Shown here piece after piece: positions 41,474 through 49,525 of a DNA stretch of 64,000 bases (position 1 is the stretch's first letter; every line of letters begins with the position of its first letter). Below the pieces are notes generated by a model, which saw only the letters and a program-made list of their open reading frames with translations, was not told the DNA's origin and searched no databases. Both the position numbers and the translations under genes were made by a program. The DNA comes from Streptomyces sp. CB02923 (lineage in GTDB: Bacteria > Actinomycetota > Actinomycetes > Streptomycetales > Streptomycetaceae), in contig NZ_LWKZ01000001.1 of the NCBI RefSeq assembly GCF_001905005.1, positions 561,775-625,774 of the forward strand. Direction: 5' to 3'.

Positions 41474-43750
41474 ATGACCACCACCGTCGACGGGCACCGC
41501 ATCGAGCTGGAGATCGGCGGCATGACGTGCGCCTCCTGCGCCGCCCGGGTCGAGAAGAAGCTCAACCGGATGGACGGCGTCACCGCCACCGTCAACTACG
41601 CCACGGAGAAAGCGGAGGTCACCTACGCGGACGACGCCGGCATCGGCGTCGCGGAGCTGATCGCCACCGTCGAGAAGACCGGCTACACGGCCGCCGTACC
41701 GGAGCCCCCGGCACCCGCCCCGCCGCCACCGGATCCCGACGCCGCCCCGGCGCCCGCGCCGGGCACCGACCCCCTCGCCGCACTGCGGCAGCGCCTGACC
41801 GTCTCCGTGCTCCTGGCCGTGCCGGTCATCCTGATGGCGATGGTCCCGGCACTGCAGTTCACCAACTGGCAGTGGCTGTCGCTGACCCTGGCCGCACCGG
41901 TCGTGGCGTACGGCGCCTGGCCCTTCCACCGGGCCGCCTGGACCAACCTGCGGCACGGCACGGCGACCATGGACACCCTGGTCTCCCTGGGCACGCTCGC
42001 CGCGCTCGGCTGGTCGTTGTGGGCCCTGTTCTTCGGGCACGCCGGGATGCCCGGCATGACCCACCCGTTCACGCTGACCATCGAACGCGGCGACGGCGGC
42101 AGCAACATCTACCTGGAGGCCGCGGCCGGAGTCACCGCCTTCATCCTGGCCGGGCGCTACTTCGAGGCCCGTTCCAAGCGCCGGGCCGGGGCCGCGCTGA
42201 AGGCCCTGATGGAGCTGGGCGCCAAGGACGTCGCGGTGCTGCGGGACGGGCGCGAGGTGCGCGTCCCGGTGGGTGAGCTGGCGGTCGGCGACCGGTTCGT
42301 GGTCCGGCCCGGCGAGAAGATCGCCACCGACGGCACGGTCGTGGACGGGTCGTCCGCCGTGGACGCCTCGATGCTCACCGGCGAGTCCGTACCCGTCGAG
42401 GTCTCCCCCGGCGACCCGGTCACCGGCGCCACCGTCAACGCGGGCGGCCGGATCGTCGTCGAGGCGTCCCGGATCGGCGCGGACACCCGGCTGGCCCGGA
42501 TGGCGCGGCTGGTCGAGGACGCGCAGAACGGCAAGGCCGCCGCCCAGCGCCTGGCCGACCGGATCTCCGCCGTCTTCGTCCCGGTCGTCATCGCACTGGC
42601 CCTCGCCACCCTCGGCTGCTGGCTCGTCACGGGCGGGGGCGCGGTCGCCGCGTTCACCGCCGCGGTCGCCGTTCTGATCATCGCCTGCCCGTGCGCCCTG
42701 GGCCTGGCCACGCCGACCGCGCTCATGGTCGGCACCGGCCGCGGCGCGCAGCTCGGCATCCTGATCAAGGGGCCCGAGGTCCTGGAGACCACCCGCCGCG
42801 TCGACACCGTCGTCCTGGACAAGACCGGCACCGTCACCACCGGCGCGATGACCCTCACCGCCGTCCACCTCGCCGACGGCGTCTCCGAGACCGAGGCGCT
42901 GCGCCTGGCCGGGGCGCTGGAGCACTCCTCCGAGCACCCCATCGCCCGCGCCGTCGCCACCGCGGCAGCCGAGCGCACGGGCGGGCTGCCCGCCCCGGAG
43001 GACTTCGCGAACGTCCCCGGCCGCGGTGTCCAGGGCGTCGTCGAGGGCCACGCCGTCCTCGTCGGCCGTACCTCGCTCCTCGCCGAGTGGGCCATCGAGC
43101 TGCCCGCCGCCCTCGCGGACGCCAAGGCCGCCGCCGAGGAGGCCGGGCACACCGCGGTCGCCGTCGCCTGGGACGGCGCGGCGCGCGCCGTGCTCGTCGT
43201 CGCCGACGCGGTCAAGCCCACCAGTGCCGAGGCGGTCCGGCGGCTGCGCGCCCTCGGCCTCACCCCGGTCCTGCTCACCGGCGACAACGCGGCCGTCGCC
43301 CGCTCGGTCGCCGCCGAGGTCGGCATCGACGCGGACCACGTCATCGCCGACGTGCTGCCCGAGGACAAGGTCTCGGTCGTCAAGGACCTCCAGGCGCGGG
43401 GGAAGTCGGTGGCCATGGTCGGCGACGGCGTCAACGACGCGGCCGCGCTCGCCCAGGCCGACCTGGGCCTGGCGATGGGCACCGGCACGGACGCCGCCAT
43501 CGAGGCCGGTGACCTGACGCTGGTACGGGGCGACCTGCGCGCCGCGGCGGACGCCATCCGCCTCGCCCGCCGCACCCTCGGCACCATCAAGGCCAACCTC
43601 TTCTGGGCCTTCGGCTACAACGTCGCCGCGCTCCCGCTGGCCGCCGCCGGGCTGCTCAACCCGATGATCGCCGGGGCCGCGATGGCCTTCTCCTCGGTCT
43701 TCGTGGTGGCCAACAGCCTCCGGCTGCGCCGCTTCAAGCCGCTCACCTGA
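41474..43750 (+). CDS. copA: Copper-translocating P1B-type ATPase
   Basis: A 758-residue Cu(I) exporter from the ATG at 41474 (GAAGGAG upstream). One N-terminal HMA domain with [15 protein letters not shown] (~14-30). Then membrane helices, actuator motif LTGESVPVE, metal-binding [13 protein letters not shown], phosphorylation [19 protein letters not shown] (HP locus), and [10 protein letters not shown] near the end. All P-type ATPase motifs are intact. Expression is probably relieved from CsoR by copper. No copZ chaperone gene is adjacent, unlike many actinobacterial cop loci. Confidence 0.96.
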   Translation: MTTTVDGHRIELEIGGMTCASCAARVEKKLNRMDGVTATVNYATEKAEVTYADDAGIGVAELIATVEKTGYTAAVPEPPAPAPPPPDPDAAPAPAPGTDPLAALRQRLTVSVLLAVPVILMAMVPALQFTNWQWLSLTLAAPVVAYGAWPFHRAAWTNLRHGTATMDTLVSLGTLAALGWSLWALFFGHAGMPGMTHPFTLTIERGDGGSNIYLEAAAGVTAFILAGRYFEARSKRRAGAALKALMELGAKDVAVLRDGREVRVPVGELAVGDRFVVRPGEKIATDGTVVDGSSAVDASMLTGESVPVEVSPGDPVTGATVNAGGRIVVEASRIGADTRLARMARLVEDAQNGKAAAQRLADRISAVFVPVVIALALATLGCWLVTGGGAVAAFTAAVAVLIIACPCALGLATPTALMVGTGRGAQLGILIKGPEVLETTRRVDTVVLDKTGTVTTGAMTLTAVHLADGVSETEALRLAGALEHSSEHPIARAVATAAAERTGGLPAPEDFANVPGRGVQGVVEGHAVLVGRTSLLAEWAIELPAALADAKAAAEEAGHTAVAVAWDGAARAVLVVADAVKPTSAEAVRRLRALGLTPVLLTGDNAAVARSVAAEVGIDADHVIADVLPEDKVSVVKDLQARGKSVAMVGDGVNDAAALAQADLGLAMGTGTDAAIEAGDLTLVRGDLRAAADAIRLARRTLGTIKANLFWAFGYNVAALPLAAAGLLNPMIAGAAMAFSSVFVVANSLRLRRFKPLT

Positions 43751-43832
43751 GCGGCGCAGGCCCGCCCGGGAAGCCCGCCTCGGGAAGCCCGCCCGCCGGC
43801 CCGGTTCCGACAGCGACCCGCTGTACGGGCCG

Positions 43833-43919
43833 GGCCGTGGCGTGTGCGGCGCCTCACCGGCCGTGGCGTGTGGGGCACCTCACCGGCCGTGGCGTGTGCG
43901 GCACCTCATGCCCCTCACC
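43833..43919. repeat. 26-bp tandem repeat, three copies plus partial
   Basis: Units beginning GGCCGTGGCGTGTG(C/G)GGC start at 43833, 43859 and 43885. A fourth truncated copy begins at 43920. The repeat occupies the ~330-base gene-free stretch between copA and the KAS III gene; the rest of that gap (43751-44084) shows only GC-rich filler and a likely promoter near 44000-44080. Confidence 0.8.
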
Positions 43920-44084
43920 GGCCGCGGCGCCCGGAGGCCGGGGGCCACCGCACGCGCCCGCCCCCGGCCGTACGTGGGGTTCCCTCCAGAACTCGCTCCG
44001 GAAGATTGGCGTATCGCGCAATGCTCCCGGGAGCCGCACCCCTAACACTGAACAGGTACCGTCCGCACACGCACAGGGGTTCCC

Positions 44085-45023
44085 ATGTCGGGTTCACGTG
44101 TCCTGGCTCTCGGCCACTACCAGCCTTCCGAGGTGCTCACCAACGACGACCTCGCGAAGATCGTCGACACCGACGACGCCTGGATCAGCAGCCGCGTCGG
44201 CATCCGCACCCGGCACGTCGCGGCCCCCGACGAGACGGTGGACGCGATGGCCGCGGCCGCGGCGGCCAAGGCGCTGGCGGCGAGCGGCCTGACGGCGCAG
44301 GACATCGACCTCATACTGGTGGCCACCTGCACGGCCGTCGACCGCAGCCCCAACACCGCGGCCCGGGTCGCCGCCCGGCTCGGCCTGCCGGCCCCCGCCG
44401 CCATGGACCTCAACGTCGTCTGCGCGGGCTTCACCCACGCCCTGGCCACCGCCGACCACGCCATCCGGGCCGGGTCGGCCGTCAACGCGCTGGTCGTCGG
44501 CGCCGAGAAGTTCACCGACGTGGTGGACTGGACGGACCGCTCGACCTGCGTGCTCGTCGGGGACGGCGCGGGCGCCGCGGTCGTCACGGCGTCGGCCGAG
44601 GCGGAGATCGGCCCGGTGCTGTGGGGTTCGGTCCCGGAGATGGGCGGCGCCGTCCGCATCGAGGGCAACCCGGCCCGCTTCTCCCAGGAGGGCCAGGCCG
44701 TCTACCGCTGGGCCACCACCCGGCTGCCCGCCATCGCCCGCCAGGTGTGCGAGCGGTCCGGGATCCGGCCGGCGGACCTGGCCGGGGTCGTGCTGCACCA
44801 GGCCAACCTGCGGCTGATCGAGCCGCTGGCGGAGCGCATCGGCGCGGTCAACGCCGTGATCGCGCGCGATGTCGTCGAGTCCGGCAACACCTCGGCCGCT
44901 TCCGTGCCGCTGGCCCTGTCCAAGATGGTGGAGCGGCGGGAGATCCCGTCCGGCGCCCCGGTGCTGCTCTTCGGCTTCGGCGGCAATCTGTCGTACGCGG
45001 GGCAGGTCATCCGCTGCCCGTGA
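44085..45023 (+). CDS. Orphan 3-oxoacyl-ACP synthase III (KAS III / FabH-like)
   Basis: A 312-residue condensing enzyme from the ATG at 44085. The triad is present: Cys in DLNVVCAGF (~112), His in VVLHQANLRLIE (~238), Asn in VVESGNTSAASVP (~268). GIRTRHVA and the closing GFGGNLSYAGQ match the fold. No fatty-acid synthase genes or ACP lie nearby, so it is not the housekeeping fabH cluster; it may prime a secondary-metabolite pathway or transfer acyl groups. It is flanked by tandem repeats on both sides. Confidence 0.92.
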   Translation: MSGSRVLALGHYQPSEVLTNDDLAKIVDTDDAWISSRVGIRTRHVAAPDETVDAMAAAAAAKALAASGLTAQDIDLILVATCTAVDRSPNTAARVAARLGLPAPAAMDLNVVCAGFTHALATADHAIRAGSAVNALVVGAEKFTDVVDWTDRSTCVLVGDGAGAAVVTASAEAEIGPVLWGSVPEMGGAVRIEGNPARFSQEGQAVYRWATTRLPAIARQVCERSGIRPADLAGVVLHQANLRLIEPLAERIGAVNAVIARDVVESGNTSAASVPLALSKMVERREIPSGAPVLLFGFGGNLSYAGQVIRCP

Positions 45024-45030
45024 GACGGAG

Positions 45031-45120
45031 AGCGGTACGGGCCTGCCCGCCCTCCTCGTAAGCGGTACGGGTCTGCCCCGGCTCCCCGTAAGCGGTACGG
45101 GCCTGCCCCGCCTCCCCGTA
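45031..45120. repeat. 30-bp tandem repeat, three near-identical copies
   Basis: Units of exactly 30 bases start with AGCGGTACGGG at 45031, 45061 and 45091 and end in CTC(C)CCGTA. They begin 8 bases after the KAS III stop. Being a multiple of three, the array stays open in several frames, but no start or ribosome site makes it a gene. There are no spacers, so it is not a CRISPR array. Confidence 0.85.
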
Positions 45121-45174
45121 ACGGTGTCCGATTCGTTCAAGCCCCGGCCGCCCGGTGCTTCCTACGCTCCTCAC

Positions 45175-45603
45175 ATGAGCAACGCATCGCACCACCCCGC
45201 CTCCACCCCCGCGACTCCCCGCCTGGCGGCGATCGGCATGGTCGTCGCCGACATGGCGGCCTCGCTCGCCTTCTACCGCCGTCTGGGCCTGACGGTCCCG
45301 GCGGAGGCCGACTCCGCCCCGCACGCCGAGGCGACGCTGCCCGGCGGCCTGCGCCTGATGTGGGACACGTACGCCGTCGCGCGCTCCATCGATCCCGAGT
45401 GGACGCCGCCGGCCGACGGCGCTCCGACGGGCCTGGCGTTCGAGTGCGCGGACCCGGCCGAGGTCGACAAGGTCTACGCAGCGCTGACGGGCTCCGGGTA
45501 TCCGGGCGGGAAGGAGCCGTGGGACGCGCCCTGGGGGCAGCGGTACGCGGTGGTCCAGGACCCGGACGGGCACGGGGTCGACCTGTTCGCGGCGCTGCCG
45601 TAG
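45175..45603 (+). CDS. VOC (glyoxalase/bleomycin-resistance) family protein
   Basis: A 142-residue protein from the ATG at 45175 (MSNASHHPASTPATPRLAAI). A single VOC module pair: IGMVVADMAASLAFYRRLGL at the first strand-helix, and VVQDPDGHGVDLFAALP at the end, where the D-P-D-G-x-x-x-D-L replaces the metal-binding Glu. Such proteins bind small molecules or metals; the role is unknown. It ends 68 bases before the convergent glutaminase stop. Confidence 0.85.
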   Translation: MSNASHHPASTPATPRLAAIGMVVADMAASLAFYRRLGLTVPAEADSAPHAEATLPGGLRLMWDTYAVARSIDPEWTPPADGAPTGLAFECADPAEVDKVYAALTGSGYPGGKEPWDAPWGQRYAVVQDPDGHGVDLFAALP

Positions 45604-45670
45604 ACGCACGGGCCGGTACGTCCGTCCCGTACGGCCATTCCGTACCGCCGTCCCGTACCGCCGTCCCGCT

Positions 45671-46582
45671 CTAGAACACCGACCAGCCGGTCAGCGTCGT
45701 GAAGTGGTCCAGCGCCGCCGCCCCCGCGACCGAGTTGCCGCGGCTGTCCAGGCCGGGGCTCCACACGCACAGCGTGCAGCGTCCCGGCACCACGGCGACG
45801 ATCCCGCCGCCGACGCCGCTCTTGGCGGGCAGGCCCACCCGGTACGCGAACTCCCCGGCCGCGTCGTACGTGCCGCAGGTCAGCATCACCGCGTTGATCC
45901 GCTTGGCCTCGCGGGCCTCCAGCAGGCGGCTGCCGTCCGCGCGCAGTCCGTGCCGGGCCAGGAATCCGCCGGCCGCCGCCAGGTCGCGGCAGCTCATCTC
46001 GATCGAGCACTGCCAGAAGTAGTGCTCGATGACGCTGGGGACGGGGTTCTCCAGGTTGCCGAAGCTGGCCATGAAGTGGGCGAGCGCGGCGTTGCGGTCG
46101 CCGTGGTCGGCCTCGGAGTCCGCCACGGCCTGGTCGAAGGCGAGGTCCGGGTTGCCGCTCTCCTCGCGCAGGAAGTGCAGCATCGTGGTGCTGGCGTCGC
46201 CGGTCAGCGTCTGGAGGCGGTCGGTGATCACGAGCGCGCCCGCGTTGATGAAGGGGTTGCGCGGTACGCCGTTCTCCCACTCCAGTTGCACCAGCGAATT
46301 GAACGGGGTCCCGGACGGCTCACGGCCGACCCGCTTCCAGATGTCCTCGTTGTCGCTGGCCATGACGAGCGCCAGCGAGAAGGTCTTCGATATGGACTGC
46401 ACGGAGAACGGGACCTCCCAGTCCCCCACCCCGTACACCTCGCCGTTGATGTCGGCCACCGCCATCCCGAAGCGGTCACCCGGCACGTTCTCCAGCGCCG
46501 GTATGTAATCGGCAACCTGCCCATGTCCGACATACGGCCTCGCATAGGCCGCTACCTCCTCAAGAACGGCCTGGTAGTCCAT
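45671..46582 (-). CDS. glsA: Glutaminase A
   Basis: Hydrolyses glutamine to glutamate and ammonia. The ATG at 46582 gives 303 residues; a TTG three codons earlier is possible. The serine-beta-lactamase-like fold carries PFSVQSISKTFSLAL (catalytic Ser-x-x-Lys) and the family stretches RNPFINAGALV, GLPAKSGVGGGIVAVVPG and WSPGLDSRGNSVAG. It starts 10 bases after the AraC gene stop, so the two are co-transcribed. Confidence 0.95.
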   Translation of the reverse strand: MDYQAVLEEVAAYARPYVGHGQVADYIPALENVPGDRFGMAVADINGEVYGVGDWEVPFSVQSISKTFSLALVMASDNEDIWKRVGREPSGTPFNSLVQLEWENGVPRNPFINAGALVITDRLQTLTGDASTTMLHFLREESGNPDLAFDQAVADSEADHGDRNAALAHFMASFGNLENPVPSVIEHYFWQCSIEMSCRDLAAAGGFLARHGLRADGSRLLEAREAKRINAVMLTCGTYDAAGEFAYRVGLPAKSGVGGGIVAVVPGRCTLCVWSPGLDSRGNSVAGAAALDHFTTLTGWSVF

Positions 46583-46592
46583 GACGGACAAG

Positions 46593-47378
46593 CTACCCCG
46601 GCGCCACGATCACCCCCAGCGGGGCCCCCGCCAGCGCCTTCACCTCGCGCGCCAGGTGCGCCTGGTCCGCGTATCCGGCCCGTGCCGCCACGTCCGCGTA
46701 CGGCATCCCGCCGCGGGCCAGCTCCAGCGCGCGGACGAGCCGCAGCACCCTGGCCAGCGTCTTGGGCCCGTACCCGAAGGCATCCAGGCACCGGCGGTGC
46801 AGCTGCCGCTCGCCGACGCCCACGGTGCGGGCGACCTCCGCCACGGACCGGCCGCCGCCCAGGGCCCCGGCGATCACCTTCCGCGCCGGGTCGGCCGGGC
46901 CCGCCGCCTCCCGGAGGCGACGTACGGCGATCTCCTCCAGCACCCGTCCGGGTGAACCGGTCCCGGCCACCATCGCGCTCAGCCGGTCCACCAGGCCGCG
47001 GGGCCACAGCTCCTCCAGGGGCACCCGCAGGTCGCGCAGCACGTGTGCCGGTACGCCGAAAACGGCAGGCCCCTGACCAGGGGCGAAGCGCAGCCCGACG
47101 ACGGTGGCGCCCGGCCGCGCCACGGGGGTGTACGCGGTGGTGTCCGGCCCGGCCACGGTCAGCCGGCCGCCCCACCACAGCAGGTCCGTGCAGCCGTCGG
47201 GCAGCACCCGCTGCGGCGCCCGCACCGCGCCGCCGGGCTCCCGCTTCGCCCAGACGACCGCGCCGGCCAGCCGCGAGGCCCGTTCGCGGTACCCGTCCGG
47301 GCGGCCGTCCGTGCCCAGGCCCTCCCCCGCGCCGGTGTCGCCGCCCGCGCCCGTCGCCCCGTCCACGGCACTGTCCAC
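46593..47378 (-). CDS. AraC family regulator
   Basis: A 261-residue protein from a GTG at 47378 (weak GGGGAT ribosome site). A ~30-residue Gly/Asp-rich start precedes an N-terminal ligand domain of the DUF6597 type (VLPDGCTDLLWWGGRLTVAGPDTTA). The C-terminal double HTH covers ~170-255 (SVAEVARTVGVGERQLHRRCLDAFGYGPKTLARVLRL, YADVAARAGYADQAHLAREVKALAG). It is upstream of and coupled to glsA and may regulate it. Confidence 0.9.
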   Translation of the reverse strand: MDSAVDGATGAGGDTGAGEGLGTDGRPDGYRERASRLAGAVVWAKREPGGAVRAPQRVLPDGCTDLLWWGGRLTVAGPDTTAYTPVARPGATVVGLRFAPGQGPAVFGVPAHVLRDLRVPLEELWPRGLVDRLSAMVAGTGSPGRVLEEIAVRRLREAAGPADPARKVIAGALGGGRSVAEVARTVGVGERQLHRRCLDAFGYGPKTLARVLRLVRALELARGGMPYADVAARAGYADQAHLAREVKALAGAPLGVIVAPG

Positions 47379-47489
47379 ATCCCCAGACTGGCACGGGAAC
47401 GCGGGTAACGTCCGGACCGTTGATCCGGTACGGCACCGCCACCGCAGCGGGGCCGTCCGCCCCTCCCCCCAACCTCACCGGAGGCAGCA

Positions 47490-47723
47490 ATGGCAGGCTT
47501 TCTCGACCGCGCCAAGGAGCAGGCCCAGAGCGCGCTGAACCAGGGCAAGCAGAAGGTCGACGAGGTCCAGCAGCAGCGGGCGGGCAACGACCTGCTGAAG
47601 AAGCTGGGCGCGGCCTACTACGCGGAGCGCCGTGGCAACGGTTCGGAACAGGCCACCCAGGAGGCACTGAGCGCGCTGGAGGCCCACATCGCCACCCACG
47701 GGGACGGTTTTCTGCGCGGCTGA
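47490..47723 (+). CDS. Small conserved helical protein of unknown function
   Basis: A 77-residue protein (MAGFLDRAKEQAQSALNQGKQKVDEVQQQ) preceded by ACCGGAGG. The N-terminal 35 residues form an amphipathic helix rich in Gln/Lys, followed by a second helical half (DLLKKLGAAYYAERRG, QEALSALEAHIATHG). It is similar in style to small Streptomyces proteins of unknown role seen near many loci. No membrane segment or signal. Divergent from the AraC gene. Confidence 0.8.
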   Translation: MAGFLDRAKEQAQSALNQGKQKVDEVQQQRAGNDLLKKLGAAYYAERRGNGSEQATQEALSALEAHIATHGDGFLRG

Positions 47724-47865
47724 AAGCGGTGGAAAGCGGCTGAAACCGCTCGCTCATCCGCTCGTACACGCGACGAACGGCTGGTCTGAGACCTGACGTT
47801 CCAGTACAAGCGTTTTATGAGGCGGTGCGCGGTCAGCGGCCGCCGCGCACCGAACGGAGTCGGCC

Positions 47866-48459
47866 ATGGCCCCACCCATGTCCGCGAACACCTTCCTCAA
47901 AGCGCTCAGAGACGAAGGCCTGGAGGTCGTCGAGGTCCGCGAGTGGCGCACGCACAACCGCGCCGGTCACGGTGACTGGGGCCCGGTGCACGGCGTGGTG
48001 ATCCACCACACCGTGACGTCCGGGACCGAGAGCACGGTACGCCTGTGTTACGACGGCACCCCGGCGCTGCCGGGTCCGCTGTGCCACGGCGTGATCACCA
48101 AGGACGGCCGGGTCCACCTGGTCGGCTGCGGGCGCTCCAACCACGCGGGCAGCGGCGACCGGGACGTCCTGAAAGCCGTGGTCGCCGAGAAGAAGCAGCT
48201 GCCCCCCACCAACCAGTACAACGCCGACGGCAACGTCCACTTCTACGGCTTCGAGTGCGAGAACCTGGGCGACGGCAAGGACCCCTGGCCCGAGGCCCAG
48301 CTGGAGGCCATCGAGAAGGCCGCGGCGGCGCTGTGCCGGGTCCATGGCTGGAACGAGTACTCGGTCGTCGGCCACCTGGAATGGCGCGCGGACAAAATAG
48401 ACCCCAAGGGCTTCACGATGAAGGACATGCGCGCGCGCATCGGTGCCCGGCTGAAGTAG
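47866..48459 (+). CDS. N-acetylmuramoyl-L-alanine amidase domain protein, endolysin-like (no signal peptide)
   Basis: A 197-residue protein from the ATG at 47866. The Amidase_2/PGRP fold is visible: zinc His in VHGVVIHHTVTSG (~47), HLVGCGRSNHAGSG, FECENLGDGKDPWPEAQLEAI, and the second zinc-ligand region VVGHLEWRADKIDPKGF (~165). It has no signal peptide, cell-wall-binding domain or membrane helix, as in phage or pyocin-type endolysins. No holin or phage structural gene is adjacent, so it may be a domesticated phage lysin. Confidence 0.88.
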   Translation: MAPPMSANTFLKALRDEGLEVVEVREWRTHNRAGHGDWGPVHGVVIHHTVTSGTESTVRLCYDGTPALPGPLCHGVITKDGRVHLVGCGRSNHAGSGDRDVLKAVVAEKKQLPPTNQYNADGNVHFYGFECENLGDGKDPWPEAQLEAIEKAAAALCRVHGWNEYSVVGHLEWRADKIDPKGFTMKDMRARIGARLK

Positions 48460-48500
48460 GCGCCGGTGTCCAGGAGCCGCCGTCACGCGACAATGGCCGT

Positions 48501-49424
48501 GTGACCTCCCCCGCCCCCGGCCTCGCCGCACTGCGGCCGCGCCTGCCGTCCCCCCTCCAGCACATCGAGGACGGACGGTTCGCGCGCCGCGGTGTGCGGC
48601 TGCTGCTCAAACGGGACGACCTGATCCATCCCGAGCTGCCCGGCAACAAGTGGCGCAAGCTGGAGCCCAACCTGCGGGCGGCGGCCGAGGCCGGGGCCCA
48701 CACACTGCTCACGTTCGGGGGCGCGTACTCCAACCACCTGCGGGCCACCGCGGCGGCCGGCCGCCTCCTGGGGTTCGCGACGGTGGGCGTCATACGCGGC
48801 GCCGAACTGGCGGACAAGCCCCTGAACCCGTCCCTGGCGCGCTGCGCCGCCGACGGCATGCGGCTGCACTTCGTCGACCGCGCCACCTACCGCCGCAAGG
48901 CCGAACCGGAGGTCGCCGCCGCGCTCCGGGAACGTTTCGGCCCGCACTACGCCGTCCCGGAGGGCGGCAGCAACTCCCTCGCCGTCCAGGGCTGCACGGC
49001 CCTCGGCCGGGAACTGCGCGGCGCGTCGGACGTGGTCGCCGTCGCCTGCGGCACCGGCGGCACCCTGGCCGGCCTCGCCGCCGGGCTGGCACCGGACCAG
49101 CGGGCCCTCGGCTTCCCGGTCCTCAAGGGCGGCACCCCGCACTTCCTCGCCGCGGAGACCGAGCGCCTCCAGTACGCGGCCTTCGGCGGCCGGCGCGGCA
49201 CGTGGGACCTGGATGCCCGCTTCCACTGCGGCGGATACGCCCGCCGCACCCCCGAGTTGGAAGCCTTCGCCGCCGACTTCGAGGAGCGGCACGGCATACC
49301 CCTGGAGCGCCTCTACGTGGCCAAGCTCCTCCTGGGCCTGACCACGTCGGCCGAGGAGGGCGCCTTCCCCTCCGGCACCACCCTCACCGCGGTCGTCACG
49401 GGGGCACCGTCGGAGGTCTCGTGA
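48501..49424 (+). CDS. PLP-dependent deaminase / D-cysteine desulfhydrase family
   Basis: The GTG at 48501 gives 307 residues. It is a fold-type II PLP enzyme with the Schiff-base lysine at ~50 in PGNKWRKLEPNL, LLTFGGAYSNHLRATAAAG, and the phosphate loop VACGTGGTLAGLAAGL (~180). It belongs to the 1-aminocyclopropane-1-carboxylate deaminase / D-cysteine desulfhydrase group; ACC activity needs specific Tyr residues I cannot verify. The annotation should stay at family level. Confidence 0.9.
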   Translation: MTSPAPGLAALRPRLPSPLQHIEDGRFARRGVRLLLKRDDLIHPELPGNKWRKLEPNLRAAAEAGAHTLLTFGGAYSNHLRATAAAGRLLGFATVGVIRGAELADKPLNPSLARCAADGMRLHFVDRATYRRKAEPEVAAALRERFGPHYAVPEGGSNSLAVQGCTALGRELRGASDVVAVACGTGGTLAGLAAGLAPDQRALGFPVLKGGTPHFLAAETERLQYAAFGGRRGTWDLDARFHCGGYARRTPELEAFAADFEERHGIPLERLYVAKLLLGLTTSAEEGAFPSGTTLTAVVTGAPSEVS

Positions 49425-49506
49425 GGCGGCCTTGAACCCCCGGCGGCCTGAACCCCCGGCGGCCTGAACCCCCGGCGGCCTGAACCCTCGGCGGTCTTGA
49501 GCCCTG
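49425..49506. repeat. 16-17-bp tandem repeat, five copies
   Basis: Units GGCGGCCT(T)GAACCCCC start at 49425, 49442, 49458, 49474 and 49490; the middle three are the most alike. The array starts directly after the deaminase stop codon and ends 19 bases before the stop of the convergent antiporter. Confidence 0.85.
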
Positions 49507-49525
49507 GGCGCCCCAAGCCCGCCGC

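Noticed and set aside
45031..45120. CRISPR-like direct repeats
   Set aside because: Units are contiguous with no spacers, and no cas gene is present.
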